Source of the DNA: Chaenocephalus aceratus
Lineage: Eukaryota; Chordata; Actinopteri; Perciformes; Channichthyidae
Direction: 5' to 3'
Assembly (NCBI GenBank): GCA_023974075.1
Contig: CM043787.1
Span: forward strand, 34,257,718-34,321,717
DNA length: 64,000 bases
The notes beneath the pieces were generated by a model that saw nothing but the letters and a program-made list of their open reading frames with translations, was not told where the DNA came from and searched no databases. Below, one piece after another: positions 1 through 10,829 of the stretch. The position numbers and the translations under genes were made by a program. Numbering within the stretch: position 1 is the first letter of the stretch; the number at the start of each line of letters is the position of its first letter.

Positions 1-573
1 TCTTATCTTTCATTCAACGAATCCACCTTAGGTTTTTAGCAATATTTAAAGTCTACCTGACCAAATCTCACTAAGAAGCACATCCAGGGTATATGCAGGA
101 ATCCTGAAGTCAAATGTAATACCTTTTAAGACCTCATCGCCACTTGGAGTTTTAGTTAAATTGGCGACACACTTTACCTCACATTTACTATATAGTATTG
201 ATTGTCCTTCCTCCTTATCTTCCAACCATTTGGACGCAAACTTGCATTTCCCCATAACGATGTTGTTTAAGAACCGGCGTAAACGGAGCTTCGCGCTATC
301 AAGCAGTGAGCGTGCGATGTCCTGTTCAGATGACGTCACATCCAACGGGATGCCATAAATAAACTACACAGAATCACACTACACACCTACGCCATGATTA
401 CATTCAGGCAGACTGTAGAATACAACCTCTTTGGACAATTTATATACTTATTGAAAACAAGCTACAAAATGTAATACCTTGGAAAATGCCGTTTAATACT
501 TTTTAATAGCCTTCATTTTCGCTAAATTCATTTATCAACTTTTAATACTTTTTAAGACCCCGCGGACACCCTG
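1..573 (-). mobile_element. hAT-like DNA transposon, 5' terminal part, cut by window edge
   Basis: Read on the minus strand, the element begins at 573 with CAGGGTGTCCGCGGGGTC followed by repeated TTAAAAAGTATTAAA-type subterminal sequence. A CAGGG start is common among hAT-family termini. The next 8 bases outside (574-581, acatctta) would be the target duplication, but the other end lies left of the window so this cannot be confirmed. An internal open frame (46-345) carries a hAT-like protein start. Class assignment rests on the terminus and that frame. The family name is not known to me. Confidence 0.6.
46..345 (-). pseudogene. N-terminal fragment of a hAT-type transposon protein
   Basis: This is a 99-codon open frame inside the hAT end. 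From residue 31 (codon at 253-255) it reads MGKCKFASKWLEDKE. That resembles the MGKCKF..WL.. start of fish hAT-encoded proteins that normally continue into a Cys/His zinc finger. Here the expected WLxPVPG and Cys-pair region is absent; the frame runs into unrelated sequence and stops at 46. So it is either a deletion derivative or a domain I cannot name. The first 30 residues may be 5' leader rather than protein. No promoter is visible. The family resemblance is recalled, not searched. Confidence 0.4.
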
Positions 574-1689
574 ACATCTTATAAAAAGGTCAAATTACCT
601 GTAAGAAATGAATGTGACAAAAGTCGTTTTTAACGTAACGTTTTTAAGTCTGTATTGAAACTGGAAAGCTAGCATGCAATAGAAGGCACTGTTTGATCAA
701 TATAGTGCAAGTTCACAGCATGTAGATGGGTAGAAATGTATGGGATTGTAACAACACATGGAGAATATGTTTGATTGGAAATGTAGAGGGTATTGTGACT
801 TTGAGTGACTTTAAACTGATGCATTTGTCGAAAAATATTTGATGTGAGACAAATGCCAATAGGAAAAACAACAAAGACAATATACATGCTCTGTAGTCTA
901 AGAAGGGAATTTAGAGATAGAGTTTATCGGGTAGGGTGTGAATGTGTTTCTACATCAGTTGTCATAAGCCAACCTTTGTGTCCTCAATTTAAGAGCAAGG
1001 TTTTGCAATCATGGACTTGTTGTTGCAAACTGTCCTAGGATGCCTGGAGCGCAGCGCCTGGTCACTCTCCTTTCTGCCTCCTGCTGGTTCAATCTCTTCC
1101 ACAGAAACAGAAATAGCTGTGGGACTGAGTGTGCAAGTCTGTGTGTGTTTGTGTTGGGGCAGGTGGTGGGATGGAGAAAGAGCACCAGTGGGGATCAGAG
1201 ACAGACAGATGTGTACCTACCATCTCCCTACAGCTCCACTGGCACTTTAATGACACCAGCTCTAGTGTACATTAGATTATTAGGCTCCTGAGTACAATAT
1301 CCAAGACTGGATAATATTGTTTTTTCTCTGGCTGATGATGCATTACAAAAATAAGGAACAGATGTCTCTCGGGGTAAAAATAATAAATCACACAGACTTG
1401 TAACATGGTTGAGAAATATGCGCCCACAAATACTCCCACATCCACAAAACCCTTCAGTGATTCATTTCCTCTTCATTCCAACTGAGAAGCAAGCCAGGAG
1501 AGAGGAAATGAGACAGAGAAATGGGAAAAAAGAGATTAGTTTGCATTTAACTCGCAAACATCATTAAGGCCTCTGTACTAATTGTGTTGTTTTAAACGAG
1601 TGAAATCTGATAATGACTTCATTAGTGTAATGATGACTCCCAGGGTTTAGAGAGAAAGAGAATACATACAGAGAGACGAAGAGTGTATC

Positions 1690-1694
<5 letters not shown>

Positions 1695-1743
<49 letters not shown>
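1695..1743. repeat. (GT)n microsatellite
   Basis: About 24 uninterrupted GT dinucleotides. The run produces the Thr-His repeat in the long minus-strand frame at 1647-1994, which is therefore not a gene. Confidence 0.98.
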
Positions 1744-1747
<4 letters not shown>

Positions 1748-2859
1748 AGAGGAAACTGGCACTGAGGCTGTCTGTTGAATCTCTATCTAACTGCACACAC
1801 AAAAGGAAATGACACATGCAGAAAGGACACCACCAAAGGCTGAACAGGATAAATAGAATAATAACAAGAGTACAGACATGGCTAGAAAGGTGTGTGTTCA
1901 TGTGTGTGTGTCCTCTCCAATGCGGAAGGGGACTGCTTGAGAAGGAGAGAAGTCTAATCCATAATACGGCAGCTCGCTGCATGGCTGCATACATTACTGC
2001 ATCAATCAGTGCTAAGCTGCAGTGTAATTTTCTAACTCCCTATTTCTCTCCCTACCCCATCACAGAGACAACACCCCATGGCTATTTCTGATGAGATTCA
2101 GAGCTGGAGAGAGGGAATGAGGGTGAGGAGGGGGAAGGGTGTTTATGGAGAAACCTACCTTCCTCTCCTCTTTCCTCTCCTTCTATCCATCCAGCCCCCT
2201 GATTAATTCCAACTAGATTGCTTGGCCAGCAGTATTATTAGCATAACATGTTCATGGATCAAGCTCAGCTATGAAACCCTTTCATCAAGCTGCTTGTCAA
2301 ACACAAAATGTGAAATCTCATTTTGTTTCTAATATCATTTTCATACTGGGAAAGTGATGGGGAGAGGAATCAGGGGCTACGGTGTGGAGAAACAGAGACT
2401 GTTGAGGAGGAGGCGGGGGGGTTCCAGAGAATTGTTATTCCAAAGATAAACGGAGTCATCAATCAAAATTAAAACGAGCTCCAGGTTTGGAATGAGATTC
2501 TGTACAAGCCGGCACACGTTTGCACGTAAGTGTGCACGCCTGGCCGCAGACATGCCCACATGCTGCGGGCCAAGGTCAGTGCTGGTGGAAGGGGGGGGGG
2601 GCTGTGGGCTTGATCTGAACACTAGGACAAAACAAAACATGTGAGCTCAGCTTAATTTCTCATCTTCTGGTGCTTTACGTCAGCAGCACTTTCACAAATA
2701 TGAATCTATCACCACACATGACACAACACCTCCACACACTCATAACATGCCTGTCAATGCACTGCTGTTTGACAGCCACCACAATAAATAATTCTAAGCT
2801 TTGCTCTGATTACAAAATGTGTAACACTGACTCCCCCGAAGCAGCACACCGTGCCATTA

Positions 2860-3150
2860 GTTATGAAAAATAAGGAAGGAGAGCGGTAGGGGGTTTATTT
2901 TAATAAGGATACAAAATCAATGAAATGTAATCAATCCGTGCTAATTAAAAAAACTATATTGTGAAACAATCAAGGTGCATAAACAAGATTACAATAAATG
3001 AACTGTGCCAAGAGAGGCGTGCTCTAATTAAATGATACAAATTGTCATTCCATGGCTGTGTGCTGTTTGTTGACACATTGAATAAAGAGCGCGACGTGCC
3101 TGACCACCCCCATGAGGCCGCTCCTACTGCATCTTTTGGTATCTTAAAGT
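2860..3150. other. Candidate conserved non-coding element
   Basis: A non-repetitive AT-rich block dense in homeodomain-type cores, for example GTGCTAATTAAAAA at about 2938, CTAATTAAATGATAC at about 3024 and ATCAATCC near 2929. It has no open frame and no transposon signature. This texture is typical of vertebrate developmental enhancers in introns or gene deserts. The call is inferred from base texture only; an alignment with other fish would decide it. Confidence 0.25.
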
Positions 3151-3904
3151 TTGTATATACTCTATATATTATTTAACATAACAATGTATCATATTGAACT
3201 AAAGACAATTAGCGCCAAACCCAACAGTTCTTCTCACCTCCGCAGAGCATTTCTGTACCATTTAACTCATTGTTTTCATTTGACAGCTAATGTACTCTCT
3301 CTCACCGCTCTCATCAGCATTGTTCACAACAGTGTCAGGTGTGGTTTTTATGGAAACATTTTAGAGACTAGCTGATGAAATACAGTGGAGTATTTAGTCA
3401 CTAAAGAGACAGATATTTCCCTCAGGGGTGAATAATACTGGAGTTATTTTCATCATGTGGCAACAAATACATCTCCATGTGAATGGTCTGTAGGAAATGT
3501 AAAAAGGGAATTGTTTGAAAACAGGTTCACCATATTAAATTAAATATGAACAAAGTCGGATTTCAAATATTTCAAAAAACCCCTCCGCAAATGTCTGGAG
3601 AAAGAAAATGCATGTCACATGTTTGGCAGGCCTCAAGGATACACGTAATGTAATGGTTAGTAAGACTGAATGTTAAGCTAACTCTGTGAACACGAAACCT
3701 CAACAGGGCACCTTCCATGTGAGGTTCAAGTACATATGAAGAATTCATTTTGAAGAAGGTGAAGACTGGTACTTATATCTACAGTCAATTATACATTCAT
3801 TTTTTCAATTAAGTATACTCTTAGAATTATCGGTGAAAATTTGACTCCATGTGCATCTTTAACTGTAACTCTTTATGTAATATACAACTATGAATGGCTG
3901 TGAC

Positions 3905-4591
3905 ACGAACTTATGTCCACTACAGATGACTCGCATTATTACGCCTTTGTGACCTCGAGACTCGATTATTGCAATTCTCTATACGTGGGTATGGACCAGG
4001 CCTCAATTAAACGCCTGCAGCTAGTGCAGAACGCAGTGGCACGTCTCCTCACTGGCCACAAAAAGCATGACCACATCACCCCAATTCTGGCCTCATTGCA
4101 CTGGCTTCCAATTCGGTTGTGAATGGATTTTAAAATCCTTTTATTTGTTTTTAAAGCACTAAATGGGCTGGCTCCGGGCTATATAGCTGAACTCCTCAAG
4201 AGCTACACCCCAGCCAGAGCGTTAAGGTCTGCTGACCAGCTGCTACTGGTAGTGCCTAAAACCAGGCTAAAAGCCAGAGGGCACCGAGCCTTCGCGGCGG
4301 CTGGCCCTAGGCTCTGGAACACTCTGCCCCTCCATGTGAGGTCTGCCCAGACCCTAGGGGTTTTTAAATCAAAACTAAAAACTCACTTCTTCACCCTGGC
4401 CTTCTAATCATAGCAGAGCACGACTCATGACACTTCCCTGTGTTTGATTTTTATATTTTCTGTTGTAATTTATTGTCTTCTGTTTACATCGGTAGTAATG
4501 TGTTATTTATTATCTGCATGTGCAGCACTTTGGCTCGACCGAAAATCGTTTTTAAATGTGCTATAGAAATAACATTTGATTTGATTTGATT
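3905..4591 (+). mobile_element. 5'-truncated L2-type LINE tail
   Basis: The element keeps only the end of the LINE open frame and a short 3' UTR. The UTR holds the L2-type 3' signature (GCACTTTGGCTCGACC, then AAATGTGCTATAGAAATAA) and ends in a short (TTTGA)n tail at 4564-4591. The 5' side begins abruptly near 3905, as usual for LINE copies truncated during reverse transcription. No clear target duplication was seen. Confidence 0.8.
3913..4407 (+). pseudogene. C-terminal fragment of L2-type LINE ORF2
   Basis: The frame encodes the region after the reverse transcriptase catalytic core. It contains AFVTSRLDYCNSLY, IKRLQLVQNAVARLLTG, HITPILASLHWLPI, FKILLFVFKALNG and a terminal RLWNTLPLHVRSA-type block. 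These are the hallmark C-terminal motifs of CR1/L2-clade ORF2. An in-frame TGA (4120-4122) splits the frame where the family normally reads through between HWLPI and FKILL. The catalytic FADD region and the endonuclease are missing, so the copy cannot act. Confidence 0.85.
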
Positions 4592-7406
4592 ACAAATATT
4601 CGGTCTGGCGGTTATATATTATTTCTTGCTTTTATTACATAATACAAAAAGGTTACAATGCAATGTTTTGGCCTTGTGGCAATGTTCTTGTTTTACATTA
4701 AAAGAAGATCAAACTTGAGATCAGATAAGATTATCAAAAATAAATGAGGAGCTGGCAAACATCCAAGCTCTTCTAATTTGGTAGAAATGTACTCTTGCCA
4801 TGGCACCACAGTGTTTTTAAATCAAATAAACAAAAGGCAGCTTTTTTCAAATTGGTGTGATGACCTAAGCGTGCGTGAATGTGCAGTTTCCAAATGTGAT
4901 TTTATGTTTGCATTTGGGAGATCACTGTACCTTTCCTTGGATCTCTTCTCTCACTCTAGTTTCGGTGTCTTCACCTCTGTCTGCAGGAGGAGCTCCAGCT
5001 ACAGGTGCAAACACAGAGAGACACACACAGAATGCTCAAGGACACAACAATGTCAAAATACAAGTGATACGTGATCAGTGATTTTTAAAGATGCAGTTAA
5101 ATTGGAATGGGAATAATCCATGAGCGGTTGGTGACACAGGGCTACGTTGTTGTCACAGAGACAAAAACCCACATGCATGCTTGCCCATACACACGAACAC
5201 ACACATTTAAAGTTCAGTGAGTCGTTAACACTTATCAGGAATAATTGCTGCATGTTTGTGGAAGTGTGAAATTGAACAAAATCCCACTCTATATAATTAA
5301 AGGAAACACAGTGAGCACACGATAACACGGAGAGGCCAGGAGAGCGTGAAAGCAACCATGGCTTATTGTGTTCCTTCTCTATCTGAACCTCTGCCTCCCG
5401 TCCAACCTGTGGAGTCCCTTCCTGGTGTTTATAAAATATGACTTCCTCACCTATCACAACATGTAACCTTGACCAGCTCTGTGCACAAGCTGTACGTTTT
5501 ATGTTGCACAGAATTAGTCTCATCCCTACTTCCTCTCTGGTGCTCTTTCCACTCCCCAGCTTCCACTCTTTTCTCCCTTGTCTGTCTTTTTCTGTCTGTT
5601 GACCTATCTGCTATTCTGCTTGGATGAAAATGACGTCCTCTGGTGAGTCTAAGGAAACACCACATAAAGCAATTACTAACAAGCCTGATGTGCCAACCCC
5701 TCCTTTCCTTTGTGTAGGGAGAGGATAGAGTGGGGCCAAGTGCCCTTCAGCAAAAATGAATTTTCCAATTTCAGTTAGTTCTCCCATGAATAAATAAACA
5801 AATGAATAATTGAAAGGAGCAACATAAATAAATAACATCACAAACATTTTGCCGGTACTCATACGTATTCTACAGATAACCCAGGCTGCATGCTAATGAT
5901 AAAAACAGTACATGTAGCAGGTTGAGATGCATTATTCACTGCTCTGCTCCAACAGAAATTAAATAAATAGAAAATCTTTTAAGAAACTCAAAAGATCCTC
6001 TCAACATTGAAGTGACAGGCCTGTCCCATTTCAAACTCACAAGGACACTGTGGATAACAAATAACTGACCAGTCAGATGTAAGAGGGAATAAATAAAGCA
6101 GAAAGTTGCTGGCAGCCATTGGCAGGATGTCAAAGAAATTCAGCCAGTCGTTAAAGAAGTGAAAACTTCTAAGTTCTAGGAAAGAAAACACTTTTACTTG
6201 GTCCTGCAGGAGGGATGGTGATACATTTGAATAGTGAACAGTTATTAGAAATGCTTTCCCTCCTATGGAACAAACTGACACCTAGGTCAGAGGATAGTAG
6301 TTTCTAGAATCAATAGTTCTATATTTGGTTGGAAAAAGCTTTGTTTTCATATGGACATTCCTTAGTGCATCTAAACAGCAGCACAGGACCGCAGAGTGCA
6401 AAACATCCCTTTGTTTTGAACAGAAATGTGTAAATGTTATAACCAGGTATGGAAACATGCACTGGTGGATGTTAGTGTCATATATAAGGAATCATTAAAG
6501 TCGAACAAAGGCAGCAGCAAGGTCCAATCTGCTGTTTTTTGAGAGATCTATGACACATGTCGTGGCCTTCAAGCAACAACAAAACTGAGCAAGGCTAACA
6601 GGATAATGAGGACTTAAATCTGTGTGAACTACAACAGTTTTGTAAGAAAGGTTAAATATGTTAATTAAGTTTCTGCAAAGGTAGTCAAGGTATGTTTAGA
6701 AAAAGGCACAAATGTTTCACAAATGGAATCAAGACCATAGAACATTGGTGTGCGGATAATGTTGCGCGACGACAAGAAAAGCGCACAGTAAACTAAGTCT
6801 AAATCTAGACGGATCTCTGTTACACGACTCAACATCGTAATAAATAAAGGCCTCATTCTATCACAAGTTTGTCCAATTGTACAGAGACGGTTGTAGAGGA
6901 GGGAATTATGTAGAAGCAATATTAATGAGGGGTTAAACAATGATTACTAATCTCATTGTCTTAGAACAAAGAGCAGCACATCAGCAAACACAGGGCAAGT
7001 TGCCCTTTGTCCTCTGTGTGGCTCGTTTTACACAAGGCTCATTAAGGGATACTGTTAACATGCTTCCTAAGCACAAAATGTTAATTAAAAACTCAAGGCT
7101 AATATGCATTTTAAAGCCACGCTTTTGAACGCCATGGCAAAAAAAAAGAAAATCTCATTTCCTGTGTGGTTCTGCTGATTGCAGTCTGATGCGGCGCTGA
7201 AGTTAATTAGAAACCTGTGATCTGATGTGATGAGGGGGTGACCGCACGACACGCTGCCACCAGAACCCCCCCGCCCCCACCCCCACCTCAATGACTGCAA
7301 TCACCCTGGGCCTACTCATCATTTCTGCGCCAGACTAGGCCATCTCACCCAGATTGAAGGTCCTGCCCTGATGCTGCTGTCTTTTTTTCCTCTCTTCCTC
7401 TCATAG
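4592..7406. other. Non-coding, intron-like sequence
   Basis: Unique AT-rich sequence with no transposon recognised. The only exon-like items are the minus-strand micro-exon at 4975-4998 and a weak minus-strand reading near 5340-5420. That reading follows an acceptor-like cacag and reads GREAEVQIEKEHNK, but has no good donor site. Confidence 0.45.
4975..4998 (-). CDS. Candidate 24-bp micro-exon of the minus-strand coiled-coil gene
   Basis: On the minus strand a strong acceptor (tctctctgtgtttgcacctgtag) precedes 24 bases reading LELLLQTE, followed by the donor gtgaag. Length is a multiple of three and the residues fit a heptad pattern, like the larger exons at 9814-9918 and 38641-38785 on the same strand. 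The plus strand also offers an acceptor at 4986 and a coiled-coil-like reading ending at a stop. I prefer the minus strand only because the better exons lie there. Micro-exon calls by eye are weak. Confidence 0.25.
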
Positions 7407-7519
7407 TCTTCACGTTTGTCTCTAAGACGCATGAACGCTATGCCACCAGGCTGAGGTTTCTCTCCTCCTGCAGACACAAGATCCAGAAGGCCAGGCAGCT
7501 CTTCAACTTTAAATCCTAA
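7407..7519 (+). CDS. Candidate terminal coding exon of an unidentified plus-strand gene
   Basis: A very strong acceptor (tgtctttttttcctctcttcctctcatag, ending at 7406) is followed by 36 codons and a TAA at 7517-7519. After two bases completing a split codon, the frame reads FTFVSKTHERYATRLRFLSS, then a basic helix-like tail CRHKIQKARQLFNFKS. The mix of beta-like start and amphipathic C-terminal helix is protein-like and free of low complexity. I do not recognise the family; the end of a PH- or FERM-like fold is one possibility but is a guess. No upstream plus-strand exon was found with confidence, and the gene orientation is opposite to the coiled-coil exons around it. Confidence 0.4.
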
Positions 7520-8805
7520 ACTTCCCTATCCCACAGATATCACAGACTTCCCTTCAGCTCAAAAACATACAGTCGCTCTGGAGCTGGGCTGGCAGCACAA
7601 AGAGGCCCAGGTCAGGATGGGAATAACGATAGCACAGTAATTATCAATAATTGTCAGCATCAGTCAACAATGCCTTTGTTCAGTCAAAGCGTCATACAGT
7701 ATTTTTTGAATCTCATTTACATTCATATCAGTTTGTACAAACATGTTCGAAGTATATGGTGCTTTCAAGGCACCACCAGGTCTCTCCATCCCACATTCTG
7801 CTATGGACATATATGGTCTGTAACATGTGCTGCCCCTTTGGAATCACAGTGTGCGCTCTCTCTACATTAACACAACATGTCTGTAACAGCACTGATAAGT
7901 TTGCACTGAAAGACACTCAAAGCGGGGGACCACTTTTATGAAGTGACAAACTCACACAGTGACAGGATCATCCATAAAAGTCCATGCGAATGAAATGAAC
8001 GAGTGTTCGTCGGGTGTGAAAATATACTGCGGCACGCACCTCTGCAGACCCTTCTATTAATCAACCTGTCTGCACTTTGTTTTGAGAGTAATCTCGTCCA
8101 ACCACCAGAGAAGCACTCAGCAGTAAGTGGCGCTTGGCTGTGCTTTGAAGGCCGTGGTTTATGGCCATCCCAAAGCACAGCAAGACTGCGCTGTAAAAAC
8201 ACATCATCTCAGCGCTCAACACTTGCCTGCAGTTACACACCTCACACATGGCCATCTCGCACAGGCCTGAAGACCTCCTTAAACTCCTGGCCTTAAGCTT
8301 GGCTATCAGAGGCCTACACAGTAAGTCAGTAAGTAAGGCCTCTATTCAAGTCATGTCCTTGACTTTGTTTTTGCAAATGGAAAGTCCTGCTTCTTAGAAT
8401 CCCCCCATCTAATATTAGTTCATGATATAGAATAAACTCACTATTCATTTATCACGACAGTCAGGGTTATGCCCTGATACACCTCCATTCCCACATTAAT
8501 TACAAACAGCAGCAGCAAGCAGGTCAAAATCAAAAGTTAGAAATTCCTTAAGGCTTGCAGCACGGAGGTTTAATGATAAGCTACAGTATAGAGGTGAGTT
8601 TCAGATGATTGCTTAGAGAAGAAGTATTATGGAAAGGTCAGTCTGACTTTATTCCCCATCCCAATTCAGAAGGGTGATTAAACAGATTTCTGCCTTTTCT
8701 GAGAGTATCAAGGAGAAAGAAGTCAGAGTGTGCCTCAGTGCGTGTGTGTGTTTCTGAACGTGTTATTCAGAAGTTATTCTTGTAGAAAAATCCTGAAAAC
8801 CAGAC

Positions 8806-8846
8806 CTTGGCCATGAGCCGACGCTCCTGAAATCTCTCAATTTCTT
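8806..8846 (-). CDS. Candidate short exon, minus-strand coiled-coil gene
   Basis: On the minus strand the acceptor ...gcaatacataag precedes 41 bases. After two bases of a split codon these read EIERFQERRLMAK, then the donor gtctgg. The residues are charged and heptad-like, matching the style of 9814-9918 about 1 kb upstream on the same strand. The acceptor is weak (poor pyrimidine tract). The entry phase (2) does not match the exit phase (0) of 9814-9918, so either another exon lies between or one of the two is misdrawn. Confidence 0.3.
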
Positions 8847-9620
8847 CTTATGTATTGCAAAGCTAATGCAAACACAAAACATTTTAAGGTATATCAGTGG
8901 GACAATACGTCTCATGTCTTAACATACTCTGTGCCTTCAATAACTCTGTGTATCCTTCTGAACTTCAAAATAACTATGATGATCGAAAATTAAGTACAAT
9001 GATGGTTTGCAGAAACATGTGACGAATTGGAGGTATGTACGCTACAGCTAATCTGGCCATTGTGACGAAGTCAGTGAGATTGCAATCAATTTGTTAGATC
9101 TACCATTGCCAGGTCTAATGAGTAAACACACTTACTGATGTGCAAATTGTTGTTTAAATTTGTTGTTACAACATTTGTGGCTAACTGAGTAGAAATGAGG
9201 CTTGTGCACATAGGCATTTGTGCGGCTTTATAAATCTGACATTCATATGCATTTGTATGTCTTTGTGCGTAAACACAGATTTGTATTGTTAATGTATGCT
9301 CTTTCCTGAGGTGTCCGCTGTGTTAACAAAAGAAGGCTGACACAGTTAACATCATGAGTGTTGTGTAAAGAAGGTTGGAGGAGTGACTGCTCTTATATGG
9401 GTGACCTCCTACCTTTCTAATACAAGAAAGAAGAAATGATTGGTCCTTTGACCTCTGTCTAAACACTAAGAAACTATTTATGAATGTAACATTCATCTTC
9501 CAAGGATGCAAAGATTGCAAGAGCCGTTGATCCACATCTTGAAGGTAACATATGTGGAATAGCTAAAGCCCATCTTAAGGCATTGACTTTTATTTTCTCT
9601 CACACGAAGGAGGTCAACAG

Positions 9621-9709
9621 GTCAAGGCATGATGGCCCACAGCACCGCCAGCCTTTTCTTGCCTTCTTCTTTGAGCTCAATCAAAAGAAAGGATGAGCTG
9701 AAGCCAAAG
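9621..9709 (+). CDS. Candidate exon with start codon, plus strand
   Basis: Pyrimidine-rich sequence (acttttattttctctcacacg...caacag) ends at 9620. The frame that follows contains two adjacent ATGs (9629, 9632) and reads MAHSTASLFLPSSLSSIKRK, then DELKPK, directly into a gtacac donor at 9710. It may be a first coding exon of a plus-strand transcript antisense to the coiled-coil gene. The serine/leucine-rich start could equally be chance. No partner exon was identified. Confidence 0.2.
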
Positions 9710-9813
9710 GTACACATGAGCACTCATATGTAGTGGTAAATCCTTTTTGTGTGGATATATGTGTATTCATATGTGTGCTGTGCTTGCCTAAGGTCAATAG
9801 GAAGGCCACTGAC

Positions 9814-9918
9814 CTTTCTTTGCAGCTCTTGCTTCTTATCCTGCAGCAGCGTCTTCGGCCTGTCTATCTGCACCTGGAGCTCCAAAATCATGCCTTCATT
9901 CTGCGTCACCACTTCCTC
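9814..9918 (-). CDS. Coiled-coil exon of an unidentified minus-strand gene
   Basis: This is one of the best host exons in the window. On the minus strand the acceptor tgtgtgtgtgctgagcag is followed by exactly 105 bases (35 codons, phase 0 to 0) and the donor gtcagt. The translation EEVVTQNEGMILELQVQIDR, then a proline and KTLLQDKKQELQRK, is five heptads of parallel coiled coil with hydrophobic a/d positions; only the proline at residue 21 is awkward. Multiples of seven residues per exon are typical of rod-like centrosomal or cytoskeletal proteins. I cannot name the gene. Confidence 0.5.
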
Positions 9919-10747
9919 CTGCTCAGCACACACACAGGAAAGAAGGGGCAGAGGTGAGGCATACAGAGGATTGAAGCCATTTGTTGTTAAAGGTGTCAGA
10001 ACACCTCACTTTTGCATAACACATATCACACCTCACAGATGATCCATTAGCAGGTTACAGCAAGATAGGCGAGCAATAAGCTGACGAGATACACCTGCAG
10101 CAGATGCACAAACTGCACACACATACACAATATCCTCCACTTGTACTGCCAGATGAGAGGGTGGGATTGTCCCTGTGGGGTGTACTCGTGTGTGGCCGCA
10201 TTTAAAACCACTTTTACTTCTGTGCTCCGACCCTAAACTGCCTCCGGAGAAAGCGCAAAAGACAAAGTGTGTGAGCGAAAGAAAAAGAGAGAAGTAGAGC
10301 GAGAGGGAGGAACAGAAAGAAAAAAAGAAAAGGCAAGCCACCACACCCCCCTGCACATCCAGACACTGATTTATAATTTTAATATCTCTAATTTCCACAG
10401 CAGCGCCTATTTTCCAAATGTCATTTTCCAATTTATGTCAAACCGTGTGACCATTTTTCTTAATACAGCTTATGACAAGCTCGGTGGCAAGGCGGATATG
10501 CAATTCAGATTGAGTGTTTTACAGGCAGTGCAGCAGACACACCAGGGTGTTTGTGTGTTTATCTTTATCAGTGTCTGCTCAGGATTTTGGAGGGGAAAGA
10601 CCGGGAGCGTTTTACACCCGGGAGAAATTGGATTCCCAGCAAAATATGTGCCCTCAGGGAACAGAACCATAATTCTGGCATAAATCTAATAATTACAGTT
10701 ATCATAATAAGAATTATGATGGTGGCAATGATAATGTATTCAAATAT

Positions 10748-10829
10748 GCATTAACATTAAGAGCTTGAAATGGAATGTAGGCTGGAAATGTAGCATTAAC
10801 ATTAAGAGCTTGAAATGGAATGTAGGCTG
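10748..10829 (+). repeat. Short tandem duplication, 45-bp period
   Basis: The 37-base stretch starting gcattaacattaagagct occurs at 10748-10784 and again at 10793-10829, separated by 8 bases. The two copies are identical, so the duplication is recent. No function is suggested. Confidence 0.95.

Larger units (their letters stand above)
574..3904. other. Non-coding, intron or intergenic sequence
   Basis: I find no convincing exon here. The open frames are short and shifted by microsatellites. The stretch holds a (GT)n array at 1695-1743 and a conserved-element-like block at about 2860-3150. A polypyrimidine-rich piece near 1060-1110 resembles splice sites on both strands but opens no sensible reading frame. 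Confidence 0.5.

Noticed and set aside
1647..1994. 115-codon minus-strand open frame
   Set aside because: Contains the (GT)n microsatellite translated as Thr-His repeats.
4986..5069. Plus-strand reading after a strong acceptor, EELQLQVQTQRDTHRMLK and stop
   Set aside because: Attractive acceptor, but the same bases form a cleaner minus-strand micro-exon in the orientation of the other coiled-coil exons.
5053..5523. 156-codon minus-strand open frame
   Set aside because: Mixed composition with Cys/Trp/His-rich translation typical of non-coding DNA; only a small part near 5340-5400 looks helical and it lacks a good donor.
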